Positions 16,792 through 25,399 of a stretch of 64,000 bases of DNA are shown here, in pieces. A program made the position numbers and the translations under genes. This stretch comes from Candidatus Salinicoccus stercoripullorum. Its GTDB lineage: Bacteria > Bacillota > Bacilli > Staphylococcales > Salinicoccaceae. Location: positions 1 through 64,000 of the forward strand of contig DXHR01000001.1 in the NCBI GenBank assembly GCA_019113295.1, in the 5' to 3' direction. Below the pieces are notes generated by a model. The model was not told the origin of the DNA. It ran no database searches and saw only the letters and a program-made list of their open reading frames with translations. Each line of letters begins with the position of its first letter. Positions within the stretch are counted from its first letter, which is position 1.

Positions 16792-17493
16792 ATGCAAATC
16801 CATTGGACAAAGATAAACAGAGTGATTCAGGAAACACCGGAAGTAAGGACGTATATGCTGGATTGTCCTGAAGGATTCACCTGGGAAGAAGGTTCGCACA
16901 CGCATCTCGGACTTGAAGGATTCAATGCAGGAGAGAAGCCCAATAAAGGTCTGGTCCGCCATATGTCCATCTCAACACTGCCGGATGAAACATCCATAGG
17001 GATTACGACCCGTATCCGAAAGCAGCGCTCCGAGTTCAAAGATATACTGGAAGGTCTCGATGCCGGCAGTTCTGTGGCGGTGTTCAAGACACACTCCAAT
17101 GTGCCGCTGAAAAGAGAGGAAAAAAATATCTATCTCCTTTCGTCGGGCGTCGGGCTGGCAACGTTCAGGCCGCTTGTCCGGGAATACATGAACCGGCCGG
17201 ATGAGGTTGGAAATCTGTATTCATTGAATATCGATTCCTCAAAAGATTATCTTTTCACCGATATTTTCGATTCGGCACCGGAAAAAGGCTTCATCTCAAA
17301 ATTTGTGGATAACCGGGATGAATATTATGAGCGGGTCAGATACCTTGCTGACGATAAAGATGGCCTTTTCTACGTAGTGGGAAGCGATGCATTCCTGGCA
17401 GAGAACATTGCCCTGCTGCGCGGGTCAGGCATAAAGACAGAGCAGATCATGCTGGATAAGCGTGAACATATGATGCAGGAATTCCTTGGATGA
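16792..17493 (+). CDS. Iron-regulated FAD/NAD(P)-binding oxidoreductase
   Basis: A 233-residue ferredoxin-NADP reductase-fold protein. The N-terminal flavin barrel contains RHMSISTLPDE (the R-x-x-S flavin motif). The C-terminal nucleotide domain starts YLLSSGVGLATFRPLV and ends with the LDKREHMMQEFLG tail. No iron-sulfur cysteine cluster is present. With a Fur box on its promoter it probably reduces ferric siderophore or another iron chelate inside the cell, or recycles a haem-degrading partner. The physiological acceptor cannot be deduced. Monocistronic. Confidence 0.82.
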   Translation: MQIHWTKINRVIQETPEVRTYMLDCPEGFTWEEGSHTHLGLEGFNAGEKPNKGLVRHMSISTLPDETSIGITTRIRKQRSEFKDILEGLDAGSSVAVFKTHSNVPLKREEKNIYLLSSGVGLATFRPLVREYMNRPDEVGNLYSLNIDSSKDYLFTDIFDSAPEKGFISKFVDNRDEYYERVRYLADDKDGLFYVVGSDAFLAENIALLRGSGIKTEQIMLDKREHMMQEFLG

Positions 17494-17496
17494 ATG

Positions 17497-17532
17497 AAAA
17501 AGGTTCAGATCAGATTGATCTGAACCTTTTTT
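17497..17532. terminator. Bidirectional terminator
   Basis: AAAAGGTTCAGATC / GATCTGAACCTTTT with an AGATT loop and T-runs on both sides separates convergent genes. Confidence 0.88.
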
Positions 17533-17535
17533 GTG

Positions 17536-18801
17536 TCACTCGAGGTTTTCGAAGAAATCCTTGAGTATGAGGACGGCATCCCTGATATCGCTGATATGGC
17601 TGAATTCCTCGGGAGTGTGGCTGACGCCGCCGATGCTTCTGACGAAAAGCATGGTGATCGGATGTTTCGTACCGATACTCATCGCATCATGACCGGCGCC
17701 GCTCGGCAGTTGGACGGGAATCTGTTCCTGCCTTCTGAAGGATTCCTCCATGCGGGCGATCACCTCATCTTTGACCGGTACCGGCATGATGCGTGTGGTG
17801 AGATCTATCCGGGCTGTGACGGCTGACTGTTCTGCAATGCTTTCAGCGTGCTTCCTCACACTTTCGATGAGTTCGCCCTGCCGGCCCTCATTGATGTCCC
17901 TTGCATCCACGACGAGGTCTACGCTTCCCGGGATGACGTTGACACCGTTCGGGCTGACACTAAGCTTGCCGACGGTGGCGACAGCGGTCGGACTCACTGA
18001 TGTCGCGACTTCCGGCAGTGTCCGAATGAATTCCGATGCCTGGACAAGCGCATCATTCCGCTGGTGCATCGGTGTGGATCCCGCATGCCCGGCTTCGCCT
18101 CTGAATGTGACATTCGTCCGCGTCGCCCCCGCAATGCCGCTCACGATGCCGACAGGCAGGTTTTTTTCCTCCAGCTGCTTCGCCTGTTCGATATGGATTT
18201 CTCCATACATCCTTATATTGCAATCCTGTCCTTTTGACGCGAGGAAGTGCTTTCGGTCCGAACCGATATTTCCAAGTACGTCATCGATTGTCCGTCCTTC
18301 CGGGTCGCGGTATTTGTCCAGTTCATCTTCATCGATCAGTCCCATGAACGCCCGGCTTCCGGTAAGTCCGCTGTTGAAGCGGCTGCCCTCCTCATCTGAA
18401 AATATGACGACTTCATAGGAATATTTCGGCGTATACCGGGCTTCATGCCACAATTCCGCAATCTCAAGCGCAGACAGCACACCCGCCACGCCGTCGAAAT
18501 TCCCGCCGTTTGGTACAGAGTCCAGGTGGGAGCCCGCCATGAATACTTCAGAATCATCATGGCCCCGGTATCTCCCGAATACATTGCCGGCACCATCGGT
18601 GCGGACACTCATGCCGATATCTTCCATCCAGCCGGTGACTTTCTCCTTCGCCTCCTTTTCCGGCACGGAGTAGCCCATGCGTTTGGAGCCTTCATCTTCG
18701 GTCCGGCCAATCTCGGATATTTCAAGGATCCGGCTGTGCAGTCTTTCCGACGTTTTGTCATCCAGCATTTCTGCTTTCATCTTTTCAAGAAAAGTGTTCA
18801 T
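17536..18801 (-). CDS. M20 family Zn-dependent amidohydrolase (allantoate/carbamoyl-amino-acid type)
   Basis: A 421-residue dinuclear zinc hydrolase of the AllC/HyuC group. Metal ligands lie in GSHLDSVPNGGNFDGVAG (near residue 85), the catalytic acid in DEEGSRFNSGLTGSRAFMG, a further ligand in HIEQ and the last in GAGHDAM. The lid-domain helix TRTNVTFRGEAGHAGSTP is intact. Enzymes of this group hydrolyse ureido or amide bonds, for example N-carbamoyl-L-amino acids or allantoate. ATG at 18801 follows CAGGAG; the 27 extra codons in the track are unlikely to be translated. It is divergent from the 5-oxoproline operon, so an amide substrate linked to glutamate metabolism is conceivable. Confidence 0.8.
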   Translation of the reverse strand: MNTFLEKMKAEMLDDKTSERLHSRILEISEIGRTEDEGSKRMGYSVPEKEAKEKVTGWMEDIGMSVRTDGAGNVFGRYRGHDDSEVFMAGSHLDSVPNGGNFDGVAGVLSALEIAELWHEARYTPKYSYEVVIFSDEEGSRFNSGLTGSRAFMGLIDEDELDKYRDPEGRTIDDVLGNIGSDRKHFLASKGQDCNIRMYGEIHIEQAKQLEEKNLPVGIVSGIAGATRTNVTFRGEAGHAGSTPMHQRNDALVQASEFIRTLPEVATSVSPTAVATVGKLSVSPNGVNVIPGSVDLVVDARDINEGRQGELIESVRKHAESIAEQSAVTARIDLTTRIMPVPVKDEVIARMEESFRRQEQIPVQLPSGAGHDAMSIGTKHPITMLFVRSIGGVSHTPEEFSHISDIRDAVLILKDFFENLE

Positions 18802-18930
18802 TGTCAGATCGCTCCTGTTATATTGTAAAAATGATTCATTTCCGTATGCAGTGACGGATATATGAGTTTTGAATTTTCCCAATAATTTAAAATCAACTAT
18901 AACATATCAAGGGGGTCTGATAGAATCGAA

Positions 18931-18960
18931 TTGACCAAATATTTAATTTTCACCATTATA
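18931..18960 (+). promoter_or_regulatory. Probable promoter of the 5-oxoproline operon
   Basis: TTGACC at 18931-18936 is followed after 17-18 bases by CATTAT/ATTATA, about 45 bases before the pxpB start. Confidence 0.5.
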
Positions 18961-19003
18961 AGTTATACTTTAAGGGACGAATATGAAAAAAGAGGGTGAA
19001 ACA

Positions 19004-19723
19004 ATGGAAGTCAGACAGTATGCGGAAAATGCGCTTACGATATATATGGGTGGCGACATCGACGAGGAGGTGAACCGGCGGCTGGTCGAACTGAAGAAAA
19101 AAATAGAGTCACTTGATATAACCGGTCTCGGGGAAATTGTCATCTCATATACGAGTCTGATCGTCTATTTCGATATTTTTGAAACGGATGCTGGAACCGT
19201 CGAAAGGAAGATCGGGGATATCGATATGGAGGCGCTGCTCGAAGGCGGGTTTGAATACCGGTTGGTGGAAATTCCGGTCTGCTACGGAGGGGGATATGGT
19301 CCGGATATTGAAAATTTTGAAGCGGACGGACTTTCTGCAGATGAAGTTATTGAAACGCACAGCGGGAAGGAATATCTGGTGTATATGCTCGGCTTCATGC
19401 CCGGCTTTCCGTATCTCGGAGGACTTGATGAAAAACTGCATAAGGCGAGGCTTGAGACACCGAGGGTACGGATCCCCGCCGGCTCGGTCGGCATCGGAGG
19501 GAAACAGACCGGCATGTATCCTTTCGAATCCCCGGGCGGCTGGAATCTGATCGGACGGACACCGGTCCCTTTATTCGACCCGGGGCGCGTGGAACCGATA
19601 CTCTACCGGGCAGGGGACAGGATTATATATCGGGCCATCGATGAAGAAGAGTATGATGATATAAAAGCATCGGTCGAAGCCGGACGGTATGAAGTGAAAA
19701 TTGAGTCGGGGAGTGATGGATGA
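19004..19723 (+). CDS. pxpB: 5-oxoprolinase subunit B
   Basis: A 239-residue allophanate hydrolase subunit 1-type protein (KipI family). The conserved active-site stretch YMLGFMPGFPYLGGLDEKL and the substrate-binding PRVRIPAGSVGIGGKQTGMYP are present. PxpB works with PxpC and PxpA to open 5-oxoproline to L-glutamate using ATP. ATG at 19004 follows GAGGGTGA and gives the usual N-terminus; the track start seven codons earlier is possible. It is the first gene of a seven-gene run with short spacers. Confidence 0.88.
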   Translation: MEVRQYAENALTIYMGGDIDEEVNRRLVELKKKIESLDITGLGEIVISYTSLIVYFDIFETDAGTVERKIGDIDMEALLEGGFEYRLVEIPVCYGGGYGPDIENFEADGLSADEVIETHSGKEYLVYMLGFMPGFPYLGGLDEKLHKARLETPRVRIPAGSVGIGGKQTGMYPFESPGGWNLIGRTPVPLFDPGRVEPILYRAGDRIIYRAIDEEEYDDIKASVEAGRYEVKIESGSDG

Positions 19724-20709
19724 TGGTCTTGAAAGTGAAGAATCCGGGACTTTTTACGACAGTCCAGGATATGGGAAGATACGGCCATCAGGCCGAAGGT
19801 TTTTCTCCAGCCGGTGCGATGGACTGGCGGGCCATGATGCTCGCGAACCGGCTGCTCGGCAATGACGAAGGGGCGGCAGTGCTTGAAATGACTCTGCAGG
19901 GTGCGTCCTTTGAAGTGACAGAAGATGTAACGGTCGCCACAGCCGGCGCGAAAATGCCGGTGGCTGTCCCCGGCCGGGAAATGGGAACCGGCACGGTGAT
20001 TCCGCTGATGAAAGGGGAACAGATATCTTTCGGCGGCGCAGAGAGCGGTGCGCGCACCTATCTCGCTGTGACCGGCGGCTTCAAGGTCCCCGGAGTGTTC
20101 GGCAGCGCATCGACGCATACGCGGAGCGGCATCGGCGGGTTCTACGGCAGGATGCTGAAAACCGGTGACAGACTGAGAGCGGGCGGAGGCACCACTACCC
20201 CCGGCATGAAGCGGCTCAGGGTGTTTGATGACGACGATGATGTCATCCGCGTGATCCCGGGTCAGCAGTACGACAGATTCAAGGAGACTCTGGATACGTT
20301 CTACGGATCAGGGTATACACTTACTAAAGACTGTGACCGTATGGGGTTCAGGCTGGATGGAGAGGTACTCGAAGCTGCAGGCGGACACGACGTGCTCAGT
20401 GAACCGACACAGCTCGGCAGCATCCAGATTCCGAAAAACGGCAAACCGATCATCCTGCTGAATGACAGGCAGACCGCCGGCGGCTACGCCCGTATTGCCA
20501 CGGTGGCGCTTTGTGATATACCGAAACTTGTGCAGAAGCGGCAGGGGGATACCCTCCGGTTTGAGGAAATTGGTGTAGGCGAAGCGGCAGAACTGTATAA
20601 AGCTGAGATCATGAAAATCCATTCGGGCGGATATTTTGAAATCGACAATGATTTCAAGCCCCACAGACGGCTGCTGGCTGGAAAGATTGAAAGTATCATG
20701 AAGAGGTGA
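19720..20709 (+). CDS. pxpC: 5-oxoprolinase subunit C
   Basis: A 329-residue allophanate hydrolase subunit 2-type protein (KipA family). The opening VKNPGLFTTVQDMGRYGHQ and GFSPAGAMD, plus LLNDRQTAGGYARIA near residue 255, are the family hallmarks. Its start overlaps the pxpB stop (ATGATGG), indicating translational coupling and a PxpBC complex. Databases often label it a biotin-dependent carboxyltransferase subunit, which is of interest because accB and accC homologues follow directly. Confidence 0.88.
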   Translation: MMVLKVKNPGLFTTVQDMGRYGHQAEGFSPAGAMDWRAMMLANRLLGNDEGAAVLEMTLQGASFEVTEDVTVATAGAKMPVAVPGREMGTGTVIPLMKGEQISFGGAESGARTYLAVTGGFKVPGVFGSASTHTRSGIGGFYGRMLKTGDRLRAGGGTTTPGMKRLRVFDDDDDVIRVIPGQQYDRFKETLDTFYGSGYTLTKDCDRMGFRLDGEVLEAAGGHDVLSEPTQLGSIQIPKNGKPIILLNDRQTAGGYARIATVALCDIPKLVQKRQGDTLRFEEIGVGEAAELYKAEIMKIHSGGYFEIDNDFKPHRRLLAGKIESIMKR

Positions 20710-20713
20710 CGAT

Positions 20714-21139
20714 ATGGATATGGAAAAAATCAGGGAACTGATAAAACTGGCAAAAGAAGAAGATCTTAAAGTGCTCCGCATCGGAGACATGGATACGGAG
20801 GTGCACATCGAGACGAAAGGCGGCGACCCTGTCGTGGCGGAGCGTGGCGATAAAAAAGACATGGCTTATGTGGAAGGAGGACAGGACGGACTGCATACAG
20901 TGAAAGCGACGCAGATCGGCACGTTCTATACGCATAAAGAGGAAAACAGCACGGAGAATTTCGTTGAAACGGGTGACGCGGTTTCAAGCGGCGATCAGAT
21001 TGGCATGATCGAAGCCATGAAAGTATTCAATGATGTGCTGGCCGACGCCGACGGGGTGGTTGAAGAGATACTTGTCGGGAACGGGGAAACAGTCGAATAC
21101 GATCAGCCGCTTGTGACGCTCAGGCCGAAGGGGGACTAG
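20714..21139 (+). CDS. accB: Biotin carboxyl carrier protein
   Basis: A 141-residue AccB-type carrier. An N-terminal helix (MEKIRELIKLAKEEDL) leads through a short linker into the biotinyl domain, with the biotinylated lysine in GMIEAMKVFND (near residue 103). It lies four bases after pxpC and just before a biotin carboxylase. It is probably an extra copy next to the 5-oxoprolinase genes rather than the fatty-acid accB, which is normally elsewhere; that is an inference from context. Confidence 0.9.
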   Translation: MDMEKIRELIKLAKEEDLKVLRIGDMDTEVHIETKGGDPVVAERGDKKDMAYVEGGQDGLHTVKATQIGTFYTHKEENSTENFVETGDAVSSGDQIGMIEAMKVFNDVLADADGVVEEILVGNGETVEYDQPLVTLRPKGD

Positions 21140-21144
21140 TCAGT

Positions 21145-22491
21145 ATGAAGAAAGTATTGATTGCCAACCGCGGTGAAATCGCTGTCCGCATCATACGGAC
21201 ACTCAGGGAGATGGATCTCGGGAGTGTAGCCGTCTATTCCACAGCGGACCGGGACAGTCTGCATGTCACGATGGCGGATGAAGCCATCTGCATCGGGCCG
21301 CCCAAAAGCAGTGACAGCTATCTTGACATCGACCGCATACTACAGGCGGCGGAAGCCTCGGGAGCGGATGCCATCCACCCGGGCTACGGGTTCCTGTCGG
21401 AAACCCCCGAATTTGCACGGCGCTGCGAGGAAGCGGGCATCATTTTTGTGGGACCGGATTCTTCCATCATGAAAAAGATGGGAGACAAGGCGGAAGCGAG
21501 ACAGACCGTGAAAGCGGCGGGCATCCCGGTCATCCCGGGCAGCGAAGGAGTTGTGGAAAGCATCGATGAAGTTAAGGAAGTCGCAGAGGATATCGGCTTC
21601 CCGATCGTCATCAAGGCCGTCTTTGGCGGCGGCGGAAAAGGGATGCGTTTCGTGCATGATGAACAGACCCTCGAAAAGCAGTACAAAAATGCCAGAAAAG
21701 AGGCGAAGAATGCGTTCGGCGACGATCGGATCTATGTAGAGAAATATATTCCGAAAGCGCGGCACATCGAAGTTCAGGTCGTGGGTGACGGCAATGGGGA
21801 CGCAGTGCATCTTTTTGAACGGGACTGTTCGATACAGCGCAATAATCAGAAGCTGATAGAGGAGGCGCCGGCCGGTGTCCTTACCGATGCGACGCGTGCG
21901 GATATTACGGAGCGGACGGCTGCCGCCATCGGCAGGCTCGGGTATGCCGGTGCAGGCACTGTCGAATACCTGTACGTCGAGGAAGAGGATGCGTTCTACT
22001 TCATGGAGATGAACACGCGGGTGCAGGTGGAGCATACGGTTTCCGAGATGATTACCGGAATCGACATCATCCGTCTCCAGCTTGAGGTGGCATTGTTCAA
22101 TCGATTCACCATCCGGCAGGAAGATATAGAGATGAACGGCTTTGCTATCGAATGCCGGATCAACGCAGAGAACCCTGCTGAAAATTTCATGCCGGCTCCG
22201 GGTGACATCGACCGGCTGCACTTCGGTCTCGGCAATGGTGTCCGCATCGATACACACGTATTTGCGGGCTGCCGGATTCCGCCGGACTACGATTCGATGA
22301 TCGCCAAGATCATTGCACATGCCCCGGATCGTGAGAAAGCCATCAGCAAAATGCGGCATGTACTAGAAGAGACGGTGATCTCACCAATCGATACGACACT
22401 TGATTTCCAGCATTACCTGATGAACCATCCGAAATATAGGGATAATAACGTGGACATCAAGTTTTTGGAACGCAATGGAATCATAGAATAG
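21145..22491 (+). CDS. accC: Biotin carboxylase
   Basis: A 448-residue ATP-grasp biotin carboxylase. It has the N-terminal KKVLIANRGEIAVRIIRTL, the glycine-rich ATP loop KAVFGGGGKGMRF, and the catalytic segment EMNTRVQVEHTVSE. It would carboxylate biotin on the neighbouring carrier. No carboxyltransferase of the AccAD type is present, so the acceptor for the carboxyl group is unclear; PxpB/PxpC or acetyl-CoA carboxylase subunits encoded elsewhere are the candidates. Confidence 0.92.
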   Translation: MKKVLIANRGEIAVRIIRTLREMDLGSVAVYSTADRDSLHVTMADEAICIGPPKSSDSYLDIDRILQAAEASGADAIHPGYGFLSETPEFARRCEEAGIIFVGPDSSIMKKMGDKAEARQTVKAAGIPVIPGSEGVVESIDEVKEVAEDIGFPIVIKAVFGGGGKGMRFVHDEQTLEKQYKNARKEAKNAFGDDRIYVEKYIPKARHIEVQVVGDGNGDAVHLFERDCSIQRNNQKLIEEAPAGVLTDATRADITERTAAAIGRLGYAGAGTVEYLYVEEEDAFYFMEMNTRVQVEHTVSEMITGIDIIRLQLEVALFNRFTIRQEDIEMNGFAIECRINAENPAENFMPAPGDIDRLHFGLGNGVRIDTHVFAGCRIPPDYDSMIAKIIAHAPDREKAISKMRHVLEETVISPIDTTLDFQHYLMNHPKYRDNNVDIKFLERNGIIE

Positions 22492-22506
22492 AAAGGGAGT
22501 ATGAAC

Positions 22507-23265
22507 ATGCTGACAGTTGATTTGAATGCGGACCTCGGAGAGAGCTACGGCAACTACGCGATAGGTAACGATGATGAAATCATTCCGCTGATATCATCGG
22601 CGAACGTCGCCTGCGGATTCCATGCGGGCGATCCGTCGGTCATGCTGAAGACTGTTGAACTGATCAGGGAAAGTGGGGGCACCGGCATCGGGGCACATCC
22701 GTCATATCCCGATCTGATGGGTTTCGGCAGAAGGTATATGGAACTTTCCATGCCGGAAGTCAGGTCCCTCATGTTCTACCAGCTGGGCGCCCTGGATGGT
22801 TTTGCGAAAGTTGCGGGGCTTGGGATGAACCATGTCAAACCGCACGGGGCACTGTATAATGCAACGTTCAATGATGAGGTGCTTGCCAAAACGATTGCCG
22901 AAGCGGTGCACGATTACAATCCTGAACTCAAGCTGCTGGGGCTCTCCAACCAGAACCTTGTGAAGGCAGGGGAGGAAGCGGGCCTTGAAGTCAGGCACGA
23001 AGTCTTCGCCGACCGTGCCTATGAGGATGACGGCACTCTTGTCTCAAGAAGGAAGGAAGGCGCGATGATAACGGATACCGACCATGCGGTCGAGCGCGTC
23101 ATCCGCATGGTCCGCGAAGGCAGGGTCGAATCCATCGGCGGCCGTGACATCGACATCCAGGCAGACAGCATATGTGTGCACGGTGACGGACCAAAAGCAC
23201 TTGAATTTGTCAGCGAAATCAGACGGCAGCTCGGGGAGAACGGGATAAAGATCAAAACGATGTAG
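22507..23265 (+). CDS. pxpA: 5-oxoprolinase subunit A (LamB/YcsF family)
   Basis: A 252-residue LamB/YcsF TIM-barrel-like protein. VDLNADLGESYGNY, NVACGFHAGDPSVM, IGAHPSYPDLMGFGRR and HVKPHGALYN are the conserved blocks that build the active site. It is the third component of bacterial 5-oxoprolinase. The ATG at 22507 is preferred over 22501 because AAGGGAG would be too close to the first ATG. Confidence 0.92.
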   Translation: MLTVDLNADLGESYGNYAIGNDDEIIPLISSANVACGFHAGDPSVMLKTVELIRESGGTGIGAHPSYPDLMGFGRRYMELSMPEVRSLMFYQLGALDGFAKVAGLGMNHVKPHGALYNATFNDEVLAKTIAEAVHDYNPELKLLGLSNQNLVKAGEEAGLEVRHEVFADRAYEDDGTLVSRRKEGAMITDTDHAVERVIRMVREGRVESIGGRDIDIQADSICVHGDGPKALEFVSEIRRQLGENGIKIKTM

Positions 23266-23286
23266 ATTAGAAGGGGATGTGGAAAA

Positions 23287-24498
23287 ATGAATGAAAAGCC
23301 AAAATTGACTGCAGCGCAGCGGCGCCTGCTTTTTGGTGCCATCTTCCTGATGGCGACTTCATCAATCGGCCCGGCGTTCCTGACGCAGACGGCTGTGTTT
23401 ACTGAACAGTTCCTGGCAAGTTTCGCCTTTGCCATCCTGGCTTCGATCATTATTGATATCGGTGCGCAGCTGAACATCTGGCGGATACTCAGCGTCTCCG
23501 GCAGACGGGGGCAGGATGTTGCAAACGATGTTGCCCCGGGACTTGGTCATGCTGTGGCACTGCTAATCGTCCTCGGCGGCTTCGCTTTCAACATCGGCAA
23601 CGTCGCCGGGGCGGGACTCGGTTTCAATGCGATATTCGGATGGGATGTACGCATTGGTGCGGCATTGACCGGTGCATTCGCTATTTTCGTCTTCCTTGTC
23701 AAGAACGGCCGTGCTGTGATGGACGTTGTCACACAGTCGCTTGGTGTGCTGATGATCCTCATTACAGCCTTTGTAATGATACGGTCCGCTCCGCCATATG
23801 GCGAGGCAGCGCTCCGGGCGATTGCGCCCGAGGAGCCCATGTCACTTGTAGTTCCGATCATCACGCTGGTCGGCGGCACAGTGGGCGGCTACATTACATT
23901 CGCCGGCGCACACAGACTGATTGAAGCGGGAATGACGGGGCAGGAGAGCCTGAACTTCGTCAGCAAGGCAGCAAACTACGGCATCCTTACAACCGGCGTC
24001 ATGCGCGTACTTTTATTCCTCGCAGTGCTCGGTGTGGTGGCGACGGGTGCGACACTCGACCCGGATAATCCGCCTGCTTCCGTGTTCCAGATTGCCCTTG
24101 GCGATATCGGTATGCAGGTATTCGGTGTCGTGCTGGTTGCAGCGGCATTGTCATCCGTCATCGGTTCAGCCTATACCAGCGCATCCTTTCTGAGGTCGAT
24201 GCACAGATTCTTTGATGAGTATAACAATATGGTGATTGTCGCGTTCATCGTCGTGTCGACGGTGATATTTACCTTCGTCGGCCGTCCCGTGGCGCTGCTC
24301 ATCCTGGCAGGGGCGTTCAACGGCCTTATCCTGCCGCTCACCCTGGGTGCGATACTGATCGCCTCCAGAAGGAAGAGAATTGTCGGCGATTACCGTCATC
24401 CGACATGGATGATCATTTTCGGAGCCATCGCTGTAATCGTCACACTCATTGCCGGTGTCATGTCACTTGAAGGGCTGGCAGATCTATGGAATGGATAG
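23287..24498 (+). CDS. NRAMP-related transporter (YcsG type)
   Basis: A 403-residue integral membrane protein with about eleven transmembrane segments and an NRAMP/LeuT-like pattern. In helix 1 the metal-binding DPGN of true NRAMP transporters is replaced by SSIGPAFLTQT, and the helix 6 MPH motif is missing (TFAGAHRL). It therefore probably does not carry Mn2+. Location inside the 5-oxoprolinase operon, as in Bacillus ycsFGI, suggests uptake of 5-oxoproline or a related compound. Gene neighbourhood is the only support for the substrate. Confidence 0.82.
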   Translation: MNEKPKLTAAQRRLLFGAIFLMATSSIGPAFLTQTAVFTEQFLASFAFAILASIIIDIGAQLNIWRILSVSGRRGQDVANDVAPGLGHAVALLIVLGGFAFNIGNVAGAGLGFNAIFGWDVRIGAALTGAFAIFVFLVKNGRAVMDVVTQSLGVLMILITAFVMIRSAPPYGEAALRAIAPEEPMSLVVPIITLVGGTVGGYITFAGAHRLIEAGMTGQESLNFVSKAANYGILTTGVMRVLLFLAVLGVVATGATLDPDNPPASVFQIALGDIGMQVFGVVLVAAALSSVIGSAYTSASFLRSMHRFFDEYNNMVIVAFIVVSTVIFTFVGRPVALLILAGAFNGLILPLTLGAILIASRRKRIVGDYRHPTWMIIFGAIAVIVTLIAGVMSLEGLADLWNG

Positions 24499-24510
24499 GA
24501 GGGTTCCGAT

Positions 24511-25284
24511 GTGGATTCTAAAGAATTAAGGGAAGCAATCAGGGACGGTGAATTTACGGGGACGACGTCAGGTGCCGCCGGCCATAAGGTCCAGGCGAAC
24601 CTGGTCATCCTGCCGAAAGCTTACGCATTTGACTTCCTGTTGTATGCCATGCGCAATAAAAAGGCCGTGCCCGTCATTGAAGTCATGGAAGACGGGCATA
24701 CTGAAAGCCGGTTTGCGGACGGTTCCGACATCCGGACAGACGTGCCGAAGTATAATATTTATAAGGATGGTGTGCTTCAGGAAACCGTGCCGGAAGTCAG
24801 TGGATGCTGGCAGGATGATTTCGTCACGTTTCTTATCGGCTGCAGCTTCACTTTCGAGCAGGCCATTTTGGATGAGGGTCTCTCCATCAGACATATTGAT
24901 GAGGGGCGGAATGTCGCAATGTACAAGACGAACATCGCAACCGCTCCGGCAGGTGTTTTTGCCGGAGAACTGGTCGTTTCGATGCGCCCGTTTGATGAAA
25001 GTGAAGTGGAGACCATCACACGTGTAACGGAACAGTTCCCCGAAATGCACGGCGGGCCGGTGCATTTCGGCAGCCCGCATGAGATCGGCATCAAAGATAT
25101 CGGCAACCCTGAATACGGAGAGGGGGTTGAAATCAGGGAAGGAGAAATACCGGTATTCTGGGCATGCGGTGTCACTCCGCAGAATGCAGCATTGAATGCA
25201 CAGCCTTCCATCATGATCACCCACGCGCCGGGCCACATGTTCGTGACCGATCTCGAGAATGAGGATTACAGGAAAAATAATTGA
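24511..25284 (+). CDS. DUF1445 protein, putative hydro-lyase (YcsI type)
   Basis: A 257-residue DUF1445/YcsI family protein. Conserved segments include GAAGHKVQANLVILP, FLIGCSFTFEQA, and HAPGHMFVTDL near the C-terminus. Bacterial members are annotated as putative hydro-lyases. The family also forms one domain of the mitochondrial protein now called D-glutamate cyclase, which makes 5-oxo-D-proline, a link that fits this operon. Translation starts at GTG, with GGAGGG seven bases upstream; the only nearby ATG frame closes after six codons. Last gene before a terminator. Confidence 0.82.
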   Translation: MDSKELREAIRDGEFTGTTSGAAGHKVQANLVILPKAYAFDFLLYAMRNKKAVPVIEVMEDGHTESRFADGSDIRTDVPKYNIYKDGVLQETVPEVSGCWQDDFVTFLIGCSFTFEQAILDEGLSIRHIDEGRNVAMYKTNIATAPAGVFAGELVVSMRPFDESEVETITRVTEQFPEMHGGPVHFGSPHEIGIKDIGNPEYGEGVEIREGEIPVFWACGVTPQNAALNAQPSIMITHAPGHMFVTDLENEDYRKNN

Positions 25285-25298
25285 AAAGTAAGCGGATT

Positions 25299-25335
25299 AG
25301 CGGAAATGTGCAGGGTTGTACACATTTCCGCTTTA
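25299..25335 (+). terminator. Terminator of the 5-oxoproline operon
   Basis: AGCGGAAATGTG / CACATTTCCGCT is a perfect 12-bp stem with a 10-base loop, followed by TT. Confidence 0.75.
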
Positions 25336-25399
25336 TCCATCTGCCGATCCATAGTATTGTAGTAGGTATAATAAGTAAATATGCAATGGGGGAATGAAG

